A program made the position numbers and the translations under genes. A model generated the notes under the pieces. The model made no database searches. It saw only the letters and a program-made list of their open reading frames with translations, and was not told the DNA's origin. Below, piece by piece: positions 1 to 5,063 of a stretch of DNA of 7,688 bases. The stretch is from Clostridiales bacterium (lineage in GTDB: Bacteria; Bacillota; Clostridia; Lachnospirales; Lachnospiraceae), in assembly GCA_020859965.1 (NCBI GenBank), contig JAJBVF010000028.1:1-7688 (forward strand), read 5' to 3'. Position 1 is the stretch's first letter. Each line of letters begins with the position of its first letter.

Positions 1-35
1 GATAAAAATGTTCTCCCGAAAGGGATTTCATAAGT

Positions 36-66
36 GAAAAAATCCTTGTAAATCAAAGGTTTTTTC
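36..66. terminator. small rho-independent terminator upstream of the tRNA
   Basis: GAAAAAA (36-42) pairs with TTTTTTC (60-66), and inside it CCTT (44-47) pairs with AAGG (56-59), with T43 bulged and an 8-base loop. The A-rich and T-rich arms give a U-tract in either direction, so it could end an upstream + gene or act bidirectionally. It probably belongs to the chromosome left of the element. The GC core is only two pairs, so strength is uncertain. Confidence 0.45.
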
Positions 67-70
67 GCAA

Positions 71-144
71 GTCTCTGTAGCTCAGCAGGATAGAGCGTTC
101 GCCTCCTAAGCGAAAGGCCGTGGGTTCGAATCCCGCCAGGGACG
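71..144 (+). tRNA. tRNA-Arg (anticodon CCU)
   Basis: A full cloverleaf can be drawn by hand. The acceptor GTCTCTG (71-77) pairs with CAGGGAC (137-143) with one G-U, and G144 is the discriminator. The D arm is GCTC...GAGC. The anticodon stem TTCGC (98-102) pairs with GCGAA (110-114) around loop CTCCTAA, giving anticodon CCT at 105-107, which reads AGG. The T arm GTGGG (120-124) pairs with CCCGC (132-136) around TTCGAAT. No CCA is encoded, which is common in Firmicutes. The 3' end of such a gene is a frequent tyrosine-recombinase attachment site, and the element-like genes start directly downstream. The tRNA itself looks intact. Confidence 0.96.
120..144 (+). other. putative attachment site (tRNA 3' end)
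   Basis: The T arm and 3' acceptor strand of the tRNA-Arg gene sit at the boundary between the tRNA locus and a run of conjugative-element genes. Integrases of ICEs commonly recombine within this part of tRNA genes and rebuild it. No second copy of this segment occurs elsewhere in the window, as expected if the opposite att site lies tens of kilobases away. This is inference from position only; the core cannot be defined from one end. Confidence 0.35.
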
Positions 145-152
145 CGTCATAA

Positions 153-210
153 AAATGCGGAAGGAAAAAATTTTTCGTTAGAAGAGAACGAAGAAAGAAC
201 CTCCGCATTT
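153..210 (+). terminator. bulged hairpin downstream of the tRNA, possible terminator
   Basis: AAATGCGGA (153-161) is the exact reverse complement of TCCGCATTT (202-210). Inside, TTCGTT (174-179) pairs with AACGAA (187-192) around a 7-base loop, and GG (163-164) can pair with CC (200-201). The sequence after the outer stem is T-rich but not a clean T run. It may end the tRNA transcript, or be a protein-binding structure at the element end. The pairing is certain; the function is inferred. Confidence 0.4.
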
Positions 211-254
211 CTTTGTTTTCAGAAAACCATTTCTGATTTAATCTACATAATTCC

Positions 255-312
255 GTCTAATATTTTTAGAAAAGTGAAGGATTTTGTCTAATGAAAAAGG
301 CCGTTTTTCTAA
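255..312. repeat. TCTAA half-site module A
   Basis: The module holds a 15-bp imperfect palindrome (256-270, TCTAATA-T-TTTTAGA), then GTCTAATGAAA at 286-296, then TTTTCTAA ending at 312. Half-sites start at 256, 287 and 308, so the steps are 31 and 21 bp, close to three and two helical turns. The same arrangement recurs at 448-504. This looks like a cooperative protein-binding array. Candidate binders are the integrase or Xis, the Rep HTH protein, ParB, or a repressor encoded elsewhere on the element. Confidence 0.55.
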
Positions 313-347
313 TATTTGAAATGAAGCGCTTTTTTCACGGTATTCCA

Positions 348-362
348 TCTAAAAAAGGTAGA
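348..362. repeat. third 15-bp TCTA-N7-TAGA inverted repeat
   Basis: TCTAAAAAAGGTAGA has TCTA at 348-351 and TAGA at 359-362, the same outer geometry and length as the palindromes at 256-270 and 449-463, with a less perfect interior. It lies 40 bp after the last site of module A. It is probably a weaker copy of the same binding site. Confidence 0.4.
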
Positions 363-447
363 CACTGTATTTTTATTAAAATGCAAACTGTGTCATTACT
401 GTTCAATCCTGCACGTCTGTAATGCAAAGAATTATGGAATCAAAGCT

Positions 448-504
448 GTCTAAAATTTTTAGATGTATCAAAGCATCCGTCTAATGAAATAATGAATTTT
501 CTAA
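448..504. repeat. TCTAA half-site module B
   Basis: A near-copy of the module at 255-312. It has the perfect 15-bp palindrome TCTAAAA-T-TTTTAGA (449-463), then GTCTAATGAAA at 479-489, then TTTTCTAA ending at 504. Half-sites start at 449, 480 and 500, steps of 31 and 20 bp. The sequence between the sites is not conserved with module A while the sites and their spacing are, which points to protein-binding sites rather than a recent duplication. Confidence 0.55.
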
Positions 505-526
505 CAGAGTATAAGCCTGTGTTAGA
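500..526 (+). promoter_or_regulatory. inverted repeat enclosing a -10-like TATAAG
   Basis: TCTAACA (500-506) and TGTTAGA (520-526) are exact reverse complements separated by 13 bases, and the spacer contains TATAAG (510-515), a five-of-six match to a -10 box. The half-sites are the same TCTAA motif as the array. A repressor on this pair would cover the -10. No good -35 box lies 16-18 bases upstream, so the promoter is tentative; it would need an activator bound to the array or may not exist. Confidence 0.3.
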
Positions 527-535
527 AGCTTACAT

Positions 536-584
536 ACCCGTCCTGTTCCGTGTGATAAAAAACGGAATCTGTGGCGGGTTTTTT
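536..584 (+). terminator. rho-independent terminator or attenuator
   Basis: ACCCG (536-540) pairs with CGGGT (575-579), and TTCCG (546-550) pairs with CGGAA (563-567) across a small internal loop. A run of six T follows at 579-584. It points along + and ends about 130 bases before the first gene, with no gene upstream on this strand except the tRNA. It therefore either ends a leader or small RNA started in the array region, or attenuates transcription into the replication block. Confidence 0.75.
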
Positions 585-713
585 ATGCGCAGAGCCGGGC
601 AAGGGAATTTTGCGGGCAAAGCTGCACCAGAACCTGGTTCATGCGTGTAAGTATTGGCAAAAAATGCCTGTGCTCAAAATTATCCCAAGAGGAAGATTGG
701 AGGTGACACGAAA

Positions 714-968
714 ATGATTGAAGCAGCAAACGTACCGGTACAGTACGCGAGGGACAAGCCGAAGGACTGCCGATACTGTTTCTTATGGGACGGTAAAGAT
801 GGCTGTCAGCTCGGCGGAATAAGAAACTGTTATTATATCATCCGGCAGGAGCAAATAGTGAATGACAAGTGCTATCAATGCCCATACAGCAAAGGCACTC
901 CCTGCATTGGCTGGTGTACAGCTGATGCGATAGCAGAAATACGAAAGAAGCGAACCTCCTGCGGCTGA
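714..968 (+). CDS. small cysteine-rich protein, putative metal-binding, unknown function
   Basis: This encodes 84 aa. The ATG at 714 is chosen because a perfect GGAGGTGA (699-706) precedes it by 7 bases; an upstream in-frame TTG at 654 has no ribosome site. Nine cysteines fall at residues 19, 22, 31, 39, 53, 56, 64, 68 and 83. The pattern is CxxC-x8-C-x7-C followed by CxxC-x7-CxxxC, two four-Cys groups suited to Zn or Fe-S binding. There is no signal peptide or membrane segment, so it is probably cytoplasmic. I associate similar small Cys-rich proteins with the left end of Clostridia ICEs but know no function for them. It lies 71 bases before the Rep gene and may share its transcript. Confidence 0.8.
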   Translation: MIEAANVPVQYARDKPKDCRYCFLWDGKDGCQLGGIRNCYYIIRQEQIVNDKCYQCPYSKGTPCIGWCTADAIAEIRKKRTSCG

Positions 969-1039
969 AATGAAAGCGTATTTTGCATTTGTGCGATGTT
1001 GGCGGAACTGGCCGAAATTATTGTAGGAGGTGATGATGT

Positions 1040-1890
1040 ATGCCGGTGATCCGCATTGAGAAAAACACGGGTTATACAACCATGAGTAACTACCATCTTC
1101 GGGATGGTGATCTGTCGCTGAAAGCGAAAGGGCTGCTGTCCCTCTTTTTAAGTCTGCCGGAAAGCTGGATTTACAGTGTCAACGGCCTTGTGGCTATTTG
1201 CAAGGAGGGACGAAGCGGTATAGCTTCCGGACTTAAAGAACTGGAGGAAAAAGGCTATCTCCATCGTGAACGGAGACGCGATGAAAAGGGACTGCTTCGG
1301 GATAATGTTTATGTCATTTATGAGCGGCCACAGAAACCAAAAGCCGGAAAGCCAATAGCAGAAATCTGCTTTTGGATGATGAGGAAGCAGGAAGCGCGCC
1401 ACCTGGAATTCAGGCATTCGTGAATCCAGAAGCAGAAAATCCAACACTGGAAAATCTGACACTGGAGAGTCCAGAAGCGGAAAATCCAACACTGGATAAT
1501 CCAGCGCAGGAAAATCCAACGCAGGAAAATCCAGCGGAGGAAAAACCTGCGCAGGAAAATCGCACACAATTAATTAAAGAAGTATTAAGTAAAGAAATAA
1601 TAAATACTGATTTAATAGATAGAGAGAGTGAAAGAGAGCCGCGGCATCGACATGGTGCGTATCAGAATGTTCTCTTGAATGATTCTGATTTTCTTACTTT
1701 GCAGAAAGAGTTTCCGCGGGATTATGAACAGTGGATTGAACGGCTGTCAGAGTATATGGCTTCCACAGGGAAGTCTTATAAGAACCATCTGGCAACAATC
1801 CGATGCTGGGCAAGGCGTGAGCGGCAACAGAATGGAGGAAGAAAATACAGCCACGACAATTACAGATGTGAGGAAGGAGAAAGCCTGTGA
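1040..1890 (+). pseudogene. repA: RepA-like replication initiator with C-terminal replisome-organizer domain, frameshifted
   Basis: The ATG at 1040 follows AGGAGGTGAT (1025-1034). The first frame runs to a stop at 1421-1423; the second runs in another frame to TGA at 1888-1890. Joined by one restored base they give about 283 aa. Residues 1-95 (start MPVIRIEKN, then LSLKAKGLLSL) match the winged-helix N domain of ICE replication initiator A, which binds DNA. A Pro/Glu/Asn pentapeptide linker follows. The C-terminal part (GAYQNVLLNDSDF, IERLSEYMASTGKSY, ATIRCWARRE) resembles the end domain of phage replisome organizers that contact the helicase loader. The loader gene starts in the overlapping GTGA. 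The break lies near 1362-1373, where one base seems lost. Sequencing error, real inactivation or low-level frameshifting cannot be told apart here. Confidence 0.8.
1423..1569 (+). repeat. 15-bp tandem repeat coding for ENPxx pentapeptides
   Basis: Nine full units and a partial tenth of 15 bases encode NPEAE, NPTLE, NLTLE, SPEAE, NPTLD, NPAQE, NPTQE, NPAEE, KPAQE, NRTQ. Neighbouring units are near-identical in DNA (for example AAAATCCAACACTGG). They form an acidic, proline-rich, probably disordered linker between the DNA-binding and C-terminal domains of the Rep protein. Because the unit is a multiple of three, copy number can change without altering frame. Confidence 0.85.
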
Positions 1891-2720
1891 GTGATGTTTT
1901 AGCAGCGTTCTTCAAACGGTACACAAAGACCGCCCCATCCGATGGAGAGTATGTCGGAGAGGACGGTCTTTTTTACTGTAAAAAATGCAATACTCCTACG
2001 CAGTGCAGGATCAGAGTGGGAGGAATGGAGCGGATTGTCTCCTGTATGTGTCGGTGCCGGAAAGAAGATCAGGAAGCGTATGAAAGAAAGTTGGAGGAAA
2101 CAACAAGACTTAACCGGATCATGAGTCTGAAAGCGACGGGGATACAGGAAAAGGCGCTGCTTGACTGGACTTTTGACAAGGCGGATGACAGCCCGGTTAT
2201 ACGAACCGCAAAGAAATATACGGATAGTTGGACGAATGCCAAAGCGAACAATCTTGGGTTGCTGCTCTGGGGTGATGTCGGGACGGGAAAATCGTTCGCT
2301 GCTGCCTGCATTGCCAATGAATTACTGGATCGCGGAGTACCGGTGCTTATGACAAACTTCTCGAAAATCCTCAATCAGATGGGAGCCATGTATTCAGAGG
2401 AACGGTATCGTTATATTGCTTCGCTGTCTGCCTTTGATCTGTTGATTATCGACGATCTCGGTATTGAGCGGAATACAGATTACGCGCTGGAACAGGTTTA
2501 TGCAGTGATTGATGAACGATACAAAGCAGGGAAACCGCTGATTGTTACGACGAATCTGACAATCGGAGATATTCGGAATGCTGATGAAGTTTTTCATGCG
2601 AGGATTTACAGCCGGATACTGGAGCTTTGCACACCGGTACAGGTGCGCGGAAAGGACCGGCGCACGGAAATCGGGCAGGATAAGCAGAAGCTGGTGAAAG
2701 AATTGGTTAGCGGCAGATGA
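1887..2720 (+). CDS. DnaC/IstB-like helicase loader ATPase
   Basis: This 277-aa AAA+ protein probably loads the replicative helicase at the element's origin together with the Rep protein. Residues 31-57 carry a Cys cluster (C31, C34, C40, C53, C55, C57) likely to bind zinc. Walker A is GDVGTGKS (129-136), Walker B is LLIIDDLG (185-192), the sensor-1 region is TTN (221-223), and arginines at 239 and 243 in HARIYSRILELC fit the box VII/arginine-finger region. Length and domain order are normal for the family. It starts with GTG at 1887 inside the upstream stop (GTGA overlap), with AAGGAGA about 6 bases before, so it is translationally coupled to the Rep gene. The upstream frameshift could reduce its translation. 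IstB transposition helper is less likely, given the zinc cluster and replication context. Confidence 0.88.
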   Translation: MSDVLAAFFKRYTKTAPSDGEYVGEDGLFYCKKCNTPTQCRIRVGGMERIVSCMCRCRKEDQEAYERKLEETTRLNRIMSLKATGIQEKALLDWTFDKADDSPVIRTAKKYTDSWTNAKANNLGLLLWGDVGTGKSFAAACIANELLDRGVPVLMTNFSKILNQMGAMYSEERYRYIASLSAFDLLIIDDLGIERNTDYALEQVYAVIDERYKAGKPLIVTTNLTIGDIRNADEVFHARIYSRILELCTPVQVRGKDRRTEIGQDKQKLVKELVSGR

Positions 2721-2732
2721 AAATATATCTGC
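2713..2732. promoter_or_regulatory. short inverted repeat before parA
   Basis: GCAGAT (2713-2718) and ATCTGC (2727-2732) are exact reverse complements with an 8-base spacer. They straddle the stop of the loader gene at the start of the only gap (about 60 bases) before parA. No T run follows, so it is not a terminator. It could be an operator for autoregulation of parA/parB, or chance. Confidence 0.2.
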
Positions 2733-2783
2733 TGATTCTTCTGTATAGCCCAGATCATTCCAAAGAAATCAAGACAGGGGGTG

Positions 2784-3617
2784 ATGAAAATTTCAAAAAG
2801 AGCAACGGTAACGGCGGTCGTCAATCAGAAAGGGGGGACAGCAAAAACGGTCACTTGTGAGAATCTGGGCATTGGCCTTGCCAGTGAGGGCAAAAAAGTG
2901 CTGCTGGTTGATGATGATCCGCAGGGAAGTCTGACCATCAGTCTGGGTTATCCGCAGCCGGATGATCTGCCTGTCACGTTGTCTGACATGATGATGAAGA
3001 TGGTAAGTGATGAGCCGGTCAGTCCGGGTGAGGGCATTCTCCATCATAAAGAAGGGGTTGACCTGATGCCGGCGAATATCAGTCTGGCAGGTCTGGAAGT
3101 GTCGTTGGTAAATGCCATGAGCCGTGAAAGTACGCTGAACCGATACCTGGACACGGTGCGTTATCAGTATGATCACATTCTTCTTGATTGTATGCCGAGC
3201 CTGGGGATGCTGACTGTCAATGCACTTGCGGCGGCGGACAATGTTCTAATACCTGTGTGTACCCAATATTTGTCTGCCAAAGGTCTTGAACAGCTTTTAC
3301 AGACAGTGAACAAGGTTCGCAGACAGATCAATCCCAAACTGAAAATTGAGGGAATCCTGCTGACCATGGTAGATGGCAGGACTAATTACAGTAAGGAAAT
3401 CGCCAGTCTGATTCGGGAGACCTACGGAGAAAAACTGAATATCTTTGACACGGAAATACCACGCTCTGTACGGGCTGCGGAAATCAGTGCCGAGGGGAAA
3501 AGTATTTATGAACATGACCCGAAAGGAAAAGTAGCCGCCGCCTATCGGAGTCTGACAACGGAGGTGGTGGATATTGCCGAAAAAAGGCGCAAACATCGCA
3601 TTGAGCAGCTACGATGA
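2784..3617 (+). CDS. parA: ParA-family partition ATPase (Soj/MinD type)
   Basis: About 277 aa, a normal length for a small ParA. Counting from the GTG at 2781, the deviant Walker A is KGGTAKT (17-23), with Ala where the second Gly is usual, an exchange also found in other ParA-like proteins. The signature Lys17 and catalytic-loop Lys22 are kept. VDDDPQGS (43-50) is the A' motif, and HILLDCMPS (132-140) is Walker B. The protein binds DNA non-specifically and drives segregation with ParB. The start is ambiguous: GTG 2781 and ATG 2784 are in frame, yet the AGGGGGTGAT ribosome site (2776-2785) overlaps both. The 3' end overlaps parB by 44 bases, so the two are coupled. It probably stabilises the excised circular element. 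Confidence 0.92.
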   Translation: MKISKRATVTAVVNQKGGTAKTVTCENLGIGLASEGKKVLLVDDDPQGSLTISLGYPQPDDLPVTLSDMMMKMVSDEPVSPGEGILHHKEGVDLMPANISLAGLEVSLVNAMSRESTLNRYLDTVRYQYDHILLDCMPSLGMLTVNALAAADNVLIPVCTQYLSAKGLEQLLQTVNKVRRQINPKLKIEGILLTMVDGRTNYSKEIASLIRETYGEKLNIFDTEIPRSVRAAEISAEGKSIYEHDPKGKVAAAYRSLTTEVVDIAEKRRKHRIEQLR

Positions 3618-4509
3618 TATTTTTTCCACGGAAGAAAGCCGTGAAGCTGCGACGCGGGAACAGATTCAGAAGATTCCCATATCAGAACTTCACCCATTTG
3701 AGGGGCATCCGTTCCGCGTGGTGGACGATGAAGCTATGACAAGGACGATGGAAAGCATTTCCCAGTTTGGTGTGATCTCGCCGCTTCTCGCCCGCCCTGA
3801 TCCGGACGGTGGTTACGAGATTGTTTCCGGACATCGGAGACATCATGCGGCGCAGCTTGTCGGGTTGGAAACTCTGCCGGTCATTGTCCGTGAGATGGAT
3901 GATGATGAAGCAATCATCGCCATGGTGGATTCGAATCTTCAAAGAGAAACGATTCTGCCGAGTGAGCGGGCGTGGGCCTATAAGATGAAGCTGGATGCCA
4001 TAAAACATCAGGGAGCAAGGACGGATTTAACTTCTGGACAACTTGTCCAGAAGTCGAAGTTATCCGCAGAAAAAGTCGCTGAAGGGACAGGAGAAAGTTA
4101 TAAACAGGTTCATCGTTATATCCGTCTGACTGAACTGATTCCCGAATTGATGGACATGGTGGATGAAAAGAAAATCGCTTTAAATCCCGCTGTGGAGCTG
4201 TCTTACCTGAGTAAAGACGAGCAGAAGCAGTTTCTGGAAGCGATGGACTACGCACAGGCAACACCGTCTCTCTCTCAGGCACAGCGGCTGAAAAAGCAGA
4301 GTCAGGACAGTGGGTGTTCGATGGATTTTATGTGCAGCACGATGAACGAGGAGAAGAAAGGCGACCCGGATCGTGTGGTTTTTAAGGCAGATGAGCTTCG
4401 GAAGTATTTTCCAAAGTCATATACGCCGCAGCAGATGGAAAAAACCATCATAAGACTGCTGGAACAATGGCAGCGGAAAAAACAGAAAAATCAGGATCAA
4501 ATGCTTTAA
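3574..4509 (+). CDS. parB: ParB/Spo0J-family partition protein
   Basis: This 311-aa protein is the centromere-binding partner of ParA. Residues 32-125 form the ParB/sulfiredoxin-like CTPase domain: IPISELHPFEGHPF (34-47), then VSGHRRHHAA (84-93), where GHRR replaces the common GERR. A helix-turn-helix region follows at about 160-215 (EGTGESYKQVHRYIRLTELIP, NPAVELSYLS). The C-terminal part (SYTPQQMEKTIIRLLEQWQ) is probably the dimerisation segment. The TTG at 3574 is the chosen start: GGAGG (3560-3564) lies 9 bases before it and the N-terminus MPKKG fits the family. TTG 3601 is an alternative. A perfect palindrome lies in the linker-coding part (4030-4054). A terminator follows the gene. Confidence 0.92.
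   Translation: MPKKGANIALSSYDDIFSTEESREAATREQIQKIPISELHPFEGHPFRVVDDEAMTRTMESISQFGVISPLLARPDPDGGYEIVSGHRRHHAAQLVGLETLPVIVREMDDDEAIIAMVDSNLQRETILPSERAWAYKMKLDAIKHQGARTDLTSGQLVQKSKLSAEKVAEGTGESYKQVHRYIRLTELIPELMDMVDEKKIALNPAVELSYLSKDEQKQFLEAMDYAQATPSLSQAQRLKKQSQDSGCSMDFMCSTMNEEKKGDPDRVVFKADELRKYFPKSYTPQQMEKTIIRLLEQWQRKKQKNQDQML
4030..4054. promoter_or_regulatory. 25-bp perfect palindrome inside parB, candidate ParB or regulator site
   Basis: ACTTCTGGACAA (4030-4041) and TTGTCCAGAAGT (4043-4054) are exact reverse complements around a single central C. It lies within parB, in the part coding LTSGQLVQK between the two ParB domains. A 12-bp arm is far longer than expected by chance in coding DNA. 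Possible roles are a parS-like centromere, an operator or an RNA hairpin. It does not resemble the Spo0J parS consensus TGTTTCACGTGAAACA. Confidence 0.45.
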
Positions 4510-4516
4510 TTAACAG

Positions 4517-4562
4517 GCAGCGGAACTGGCTCCGGAAAGGAGGTATGTACGCTGCTTTTTTT
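4517..4562 (+). terminator. rho-independent terminator after parB
   Basis: GCAGCG (4517-4522) pairs with CGCTGC (4550-4555), followed directly by seven T (4556-4562). The 27-base loop carries a second small hairpin, CTCC/GGAG (4530-4533 with 4539-4542), which masks an AAAGGAGG ribosome-site-like sequence. The loop is long for a terminator, so termination may be partial. The next gene is on the same strand 37 bases on, so this is either an operon boundary or a readthrough control point. Confidence 0.55.
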
Positions 4563-4598
4563 ATTTTCAAAGAAACAATCGAAGGAGGAAAAAATTGA

Positions 4599-5039
4599 AT
4601 GAATCTTAACATTGAAGGTGATCTGAATATCAACATTCTTTTAACGGATGGAATGTTGGATGCCGGTGCAGATGTCTGCATGGACATGGAAGATGAAAAG
4701 GATGAGGCGGAAATGATTGTCATGATGCTCTGCCCCGGCAGTGCTCCGAAAGTATTGACTTATGGGGAGGCCTGCGAAAAGATTCCGGAATTTGCCGACA
4801 GCTTTGTGCCGGTTGATTTTGGAAAAAGCGGACTGACGCTTTATTTCCCTGAGAATAAAATAATCAAGCTGGGCAAGGAGGTTTTTCTGTTTGGCAATGC
4901 CGTGATCTGTTCCGAGGACCCGGACGGAGATTTGTGGTCGCTGTCAGGCGGGGATATTTATGAAATTTTCCAGTATGCCGAGGAAAATGCCATTACACTT
5001 TGCGCGGATGGGCGTGATCTTCCGGCAATCCGGCTCTGA
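4599..5039 (+). CDS. acidic protein of unknown function from an ICE accessory block
   Basis: This encodes 146 aa and I do not recognise a named domain. The ATG at 4599 follows AAGGAGG (4582-4588) at 10 bases. The protein is acidic, with a Met/Asp/Glu-rich stretch at about 25-45 (DVCMDMEDEKDEAEMIVMML). The rest alternates short hydrophobic strands with charged turns (VLTYGEACEKIPEFADSF, LTLYFPENKIIKLGKEVFLF) and ends in DLPAIRL, suggesting a small soluble alpha/beta fold. There is no signal peptide or transmembrane helix. It sits between parB and the DUF5688 gene, 24 bases before the latter and in the same frame. By position it belongs to the ICE accessory genes, but no role can be assigned. 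Confidence 0.75.
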   Translation: MNLNIEGDLNINILLTDGMLDAGADVCMDMEDEKDEAEMIVMMLCPGSAPKVLTYGEACEKIPEFADSFVPVDFGKSGLTLYFPENKIIKLGKEVFLFGNAVICSEDPDGDLWSLSGGDIYEIFQYAEENAITLCADGRDLPAIRL

Positions 5040-5063
5040 ACAGAGAAAGAGAGCGGGTGCCGG

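Larger units (their letters stand above)
145..713. other. noncoding left-end region of the element
   Basis: There is no credible gene in this 569-base stretch, which is much richer in A+T up to about 535 than the genes that follow. It contains a bulged hairpin (153-210), the TCTAA/TTAGA half-site array (255-526), an intrinsic terminator (536-584), and in 585-713 only two small hairpins: ACCAG/CTGGT at 626-638 and GGCA/TGCC at 656-668. The ribosome site of the first gene closes it. The position between tRNA and first gene suits a region that binds integrase/Xis, a replication initiator or a repressor. I see no convincing full sigma-70 promoter with both boxes. Confidence 0.6.

Noticed and set aside
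284..315. Promoter TTGTCT/TAATAT in module A
   Set aside because: The spacing is 20 bases, too long for a usual sigma-70 promoter.
654..713. Longer N-terminus for the Cys-rich protein from a TTG start
   Set aside because: No ribosome site before TTG 654, while ATG 714 has a perfect GGAGGTGA at ideal distance.
783..1096. Minus-strand frames opposite the Cys-rich gene and Rep start
   Set aside because: No ribosome sites or family resemblance; shadows of + strand genes.
1366..1376. Programmed -1 frameshift at CTTTTGG
   Set aside because: It does not fit the X XXY YYZ pattern and no strong downstream structure is evident; the repeat comparison points to a lost A just upstream.
1318..1569. Minus-strand open frames with repeated FLRWI-type peptides
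   Set aside because: They are the mirror of the 15-bp coding repeats and lack ribosome sites.
1423..1569. CRISPR-like array
   Set aside because: Units are contiguous 15-bp coding repeats without spacers.
1372..1890. Second half of the Rep gene as an independent gene from TTG 1372
   Set aside because: No ribosome site upstream, and the sequence continues the RepA domain order; a frameshift explains it better.
4545..4598. 17-codon leader peptide ending directly before the gene at 4599 (TGA then ATG)
   Set aside because: The GGAGG lies only one base before its ATG and its start overlaps the terminator stem; too weak to list.
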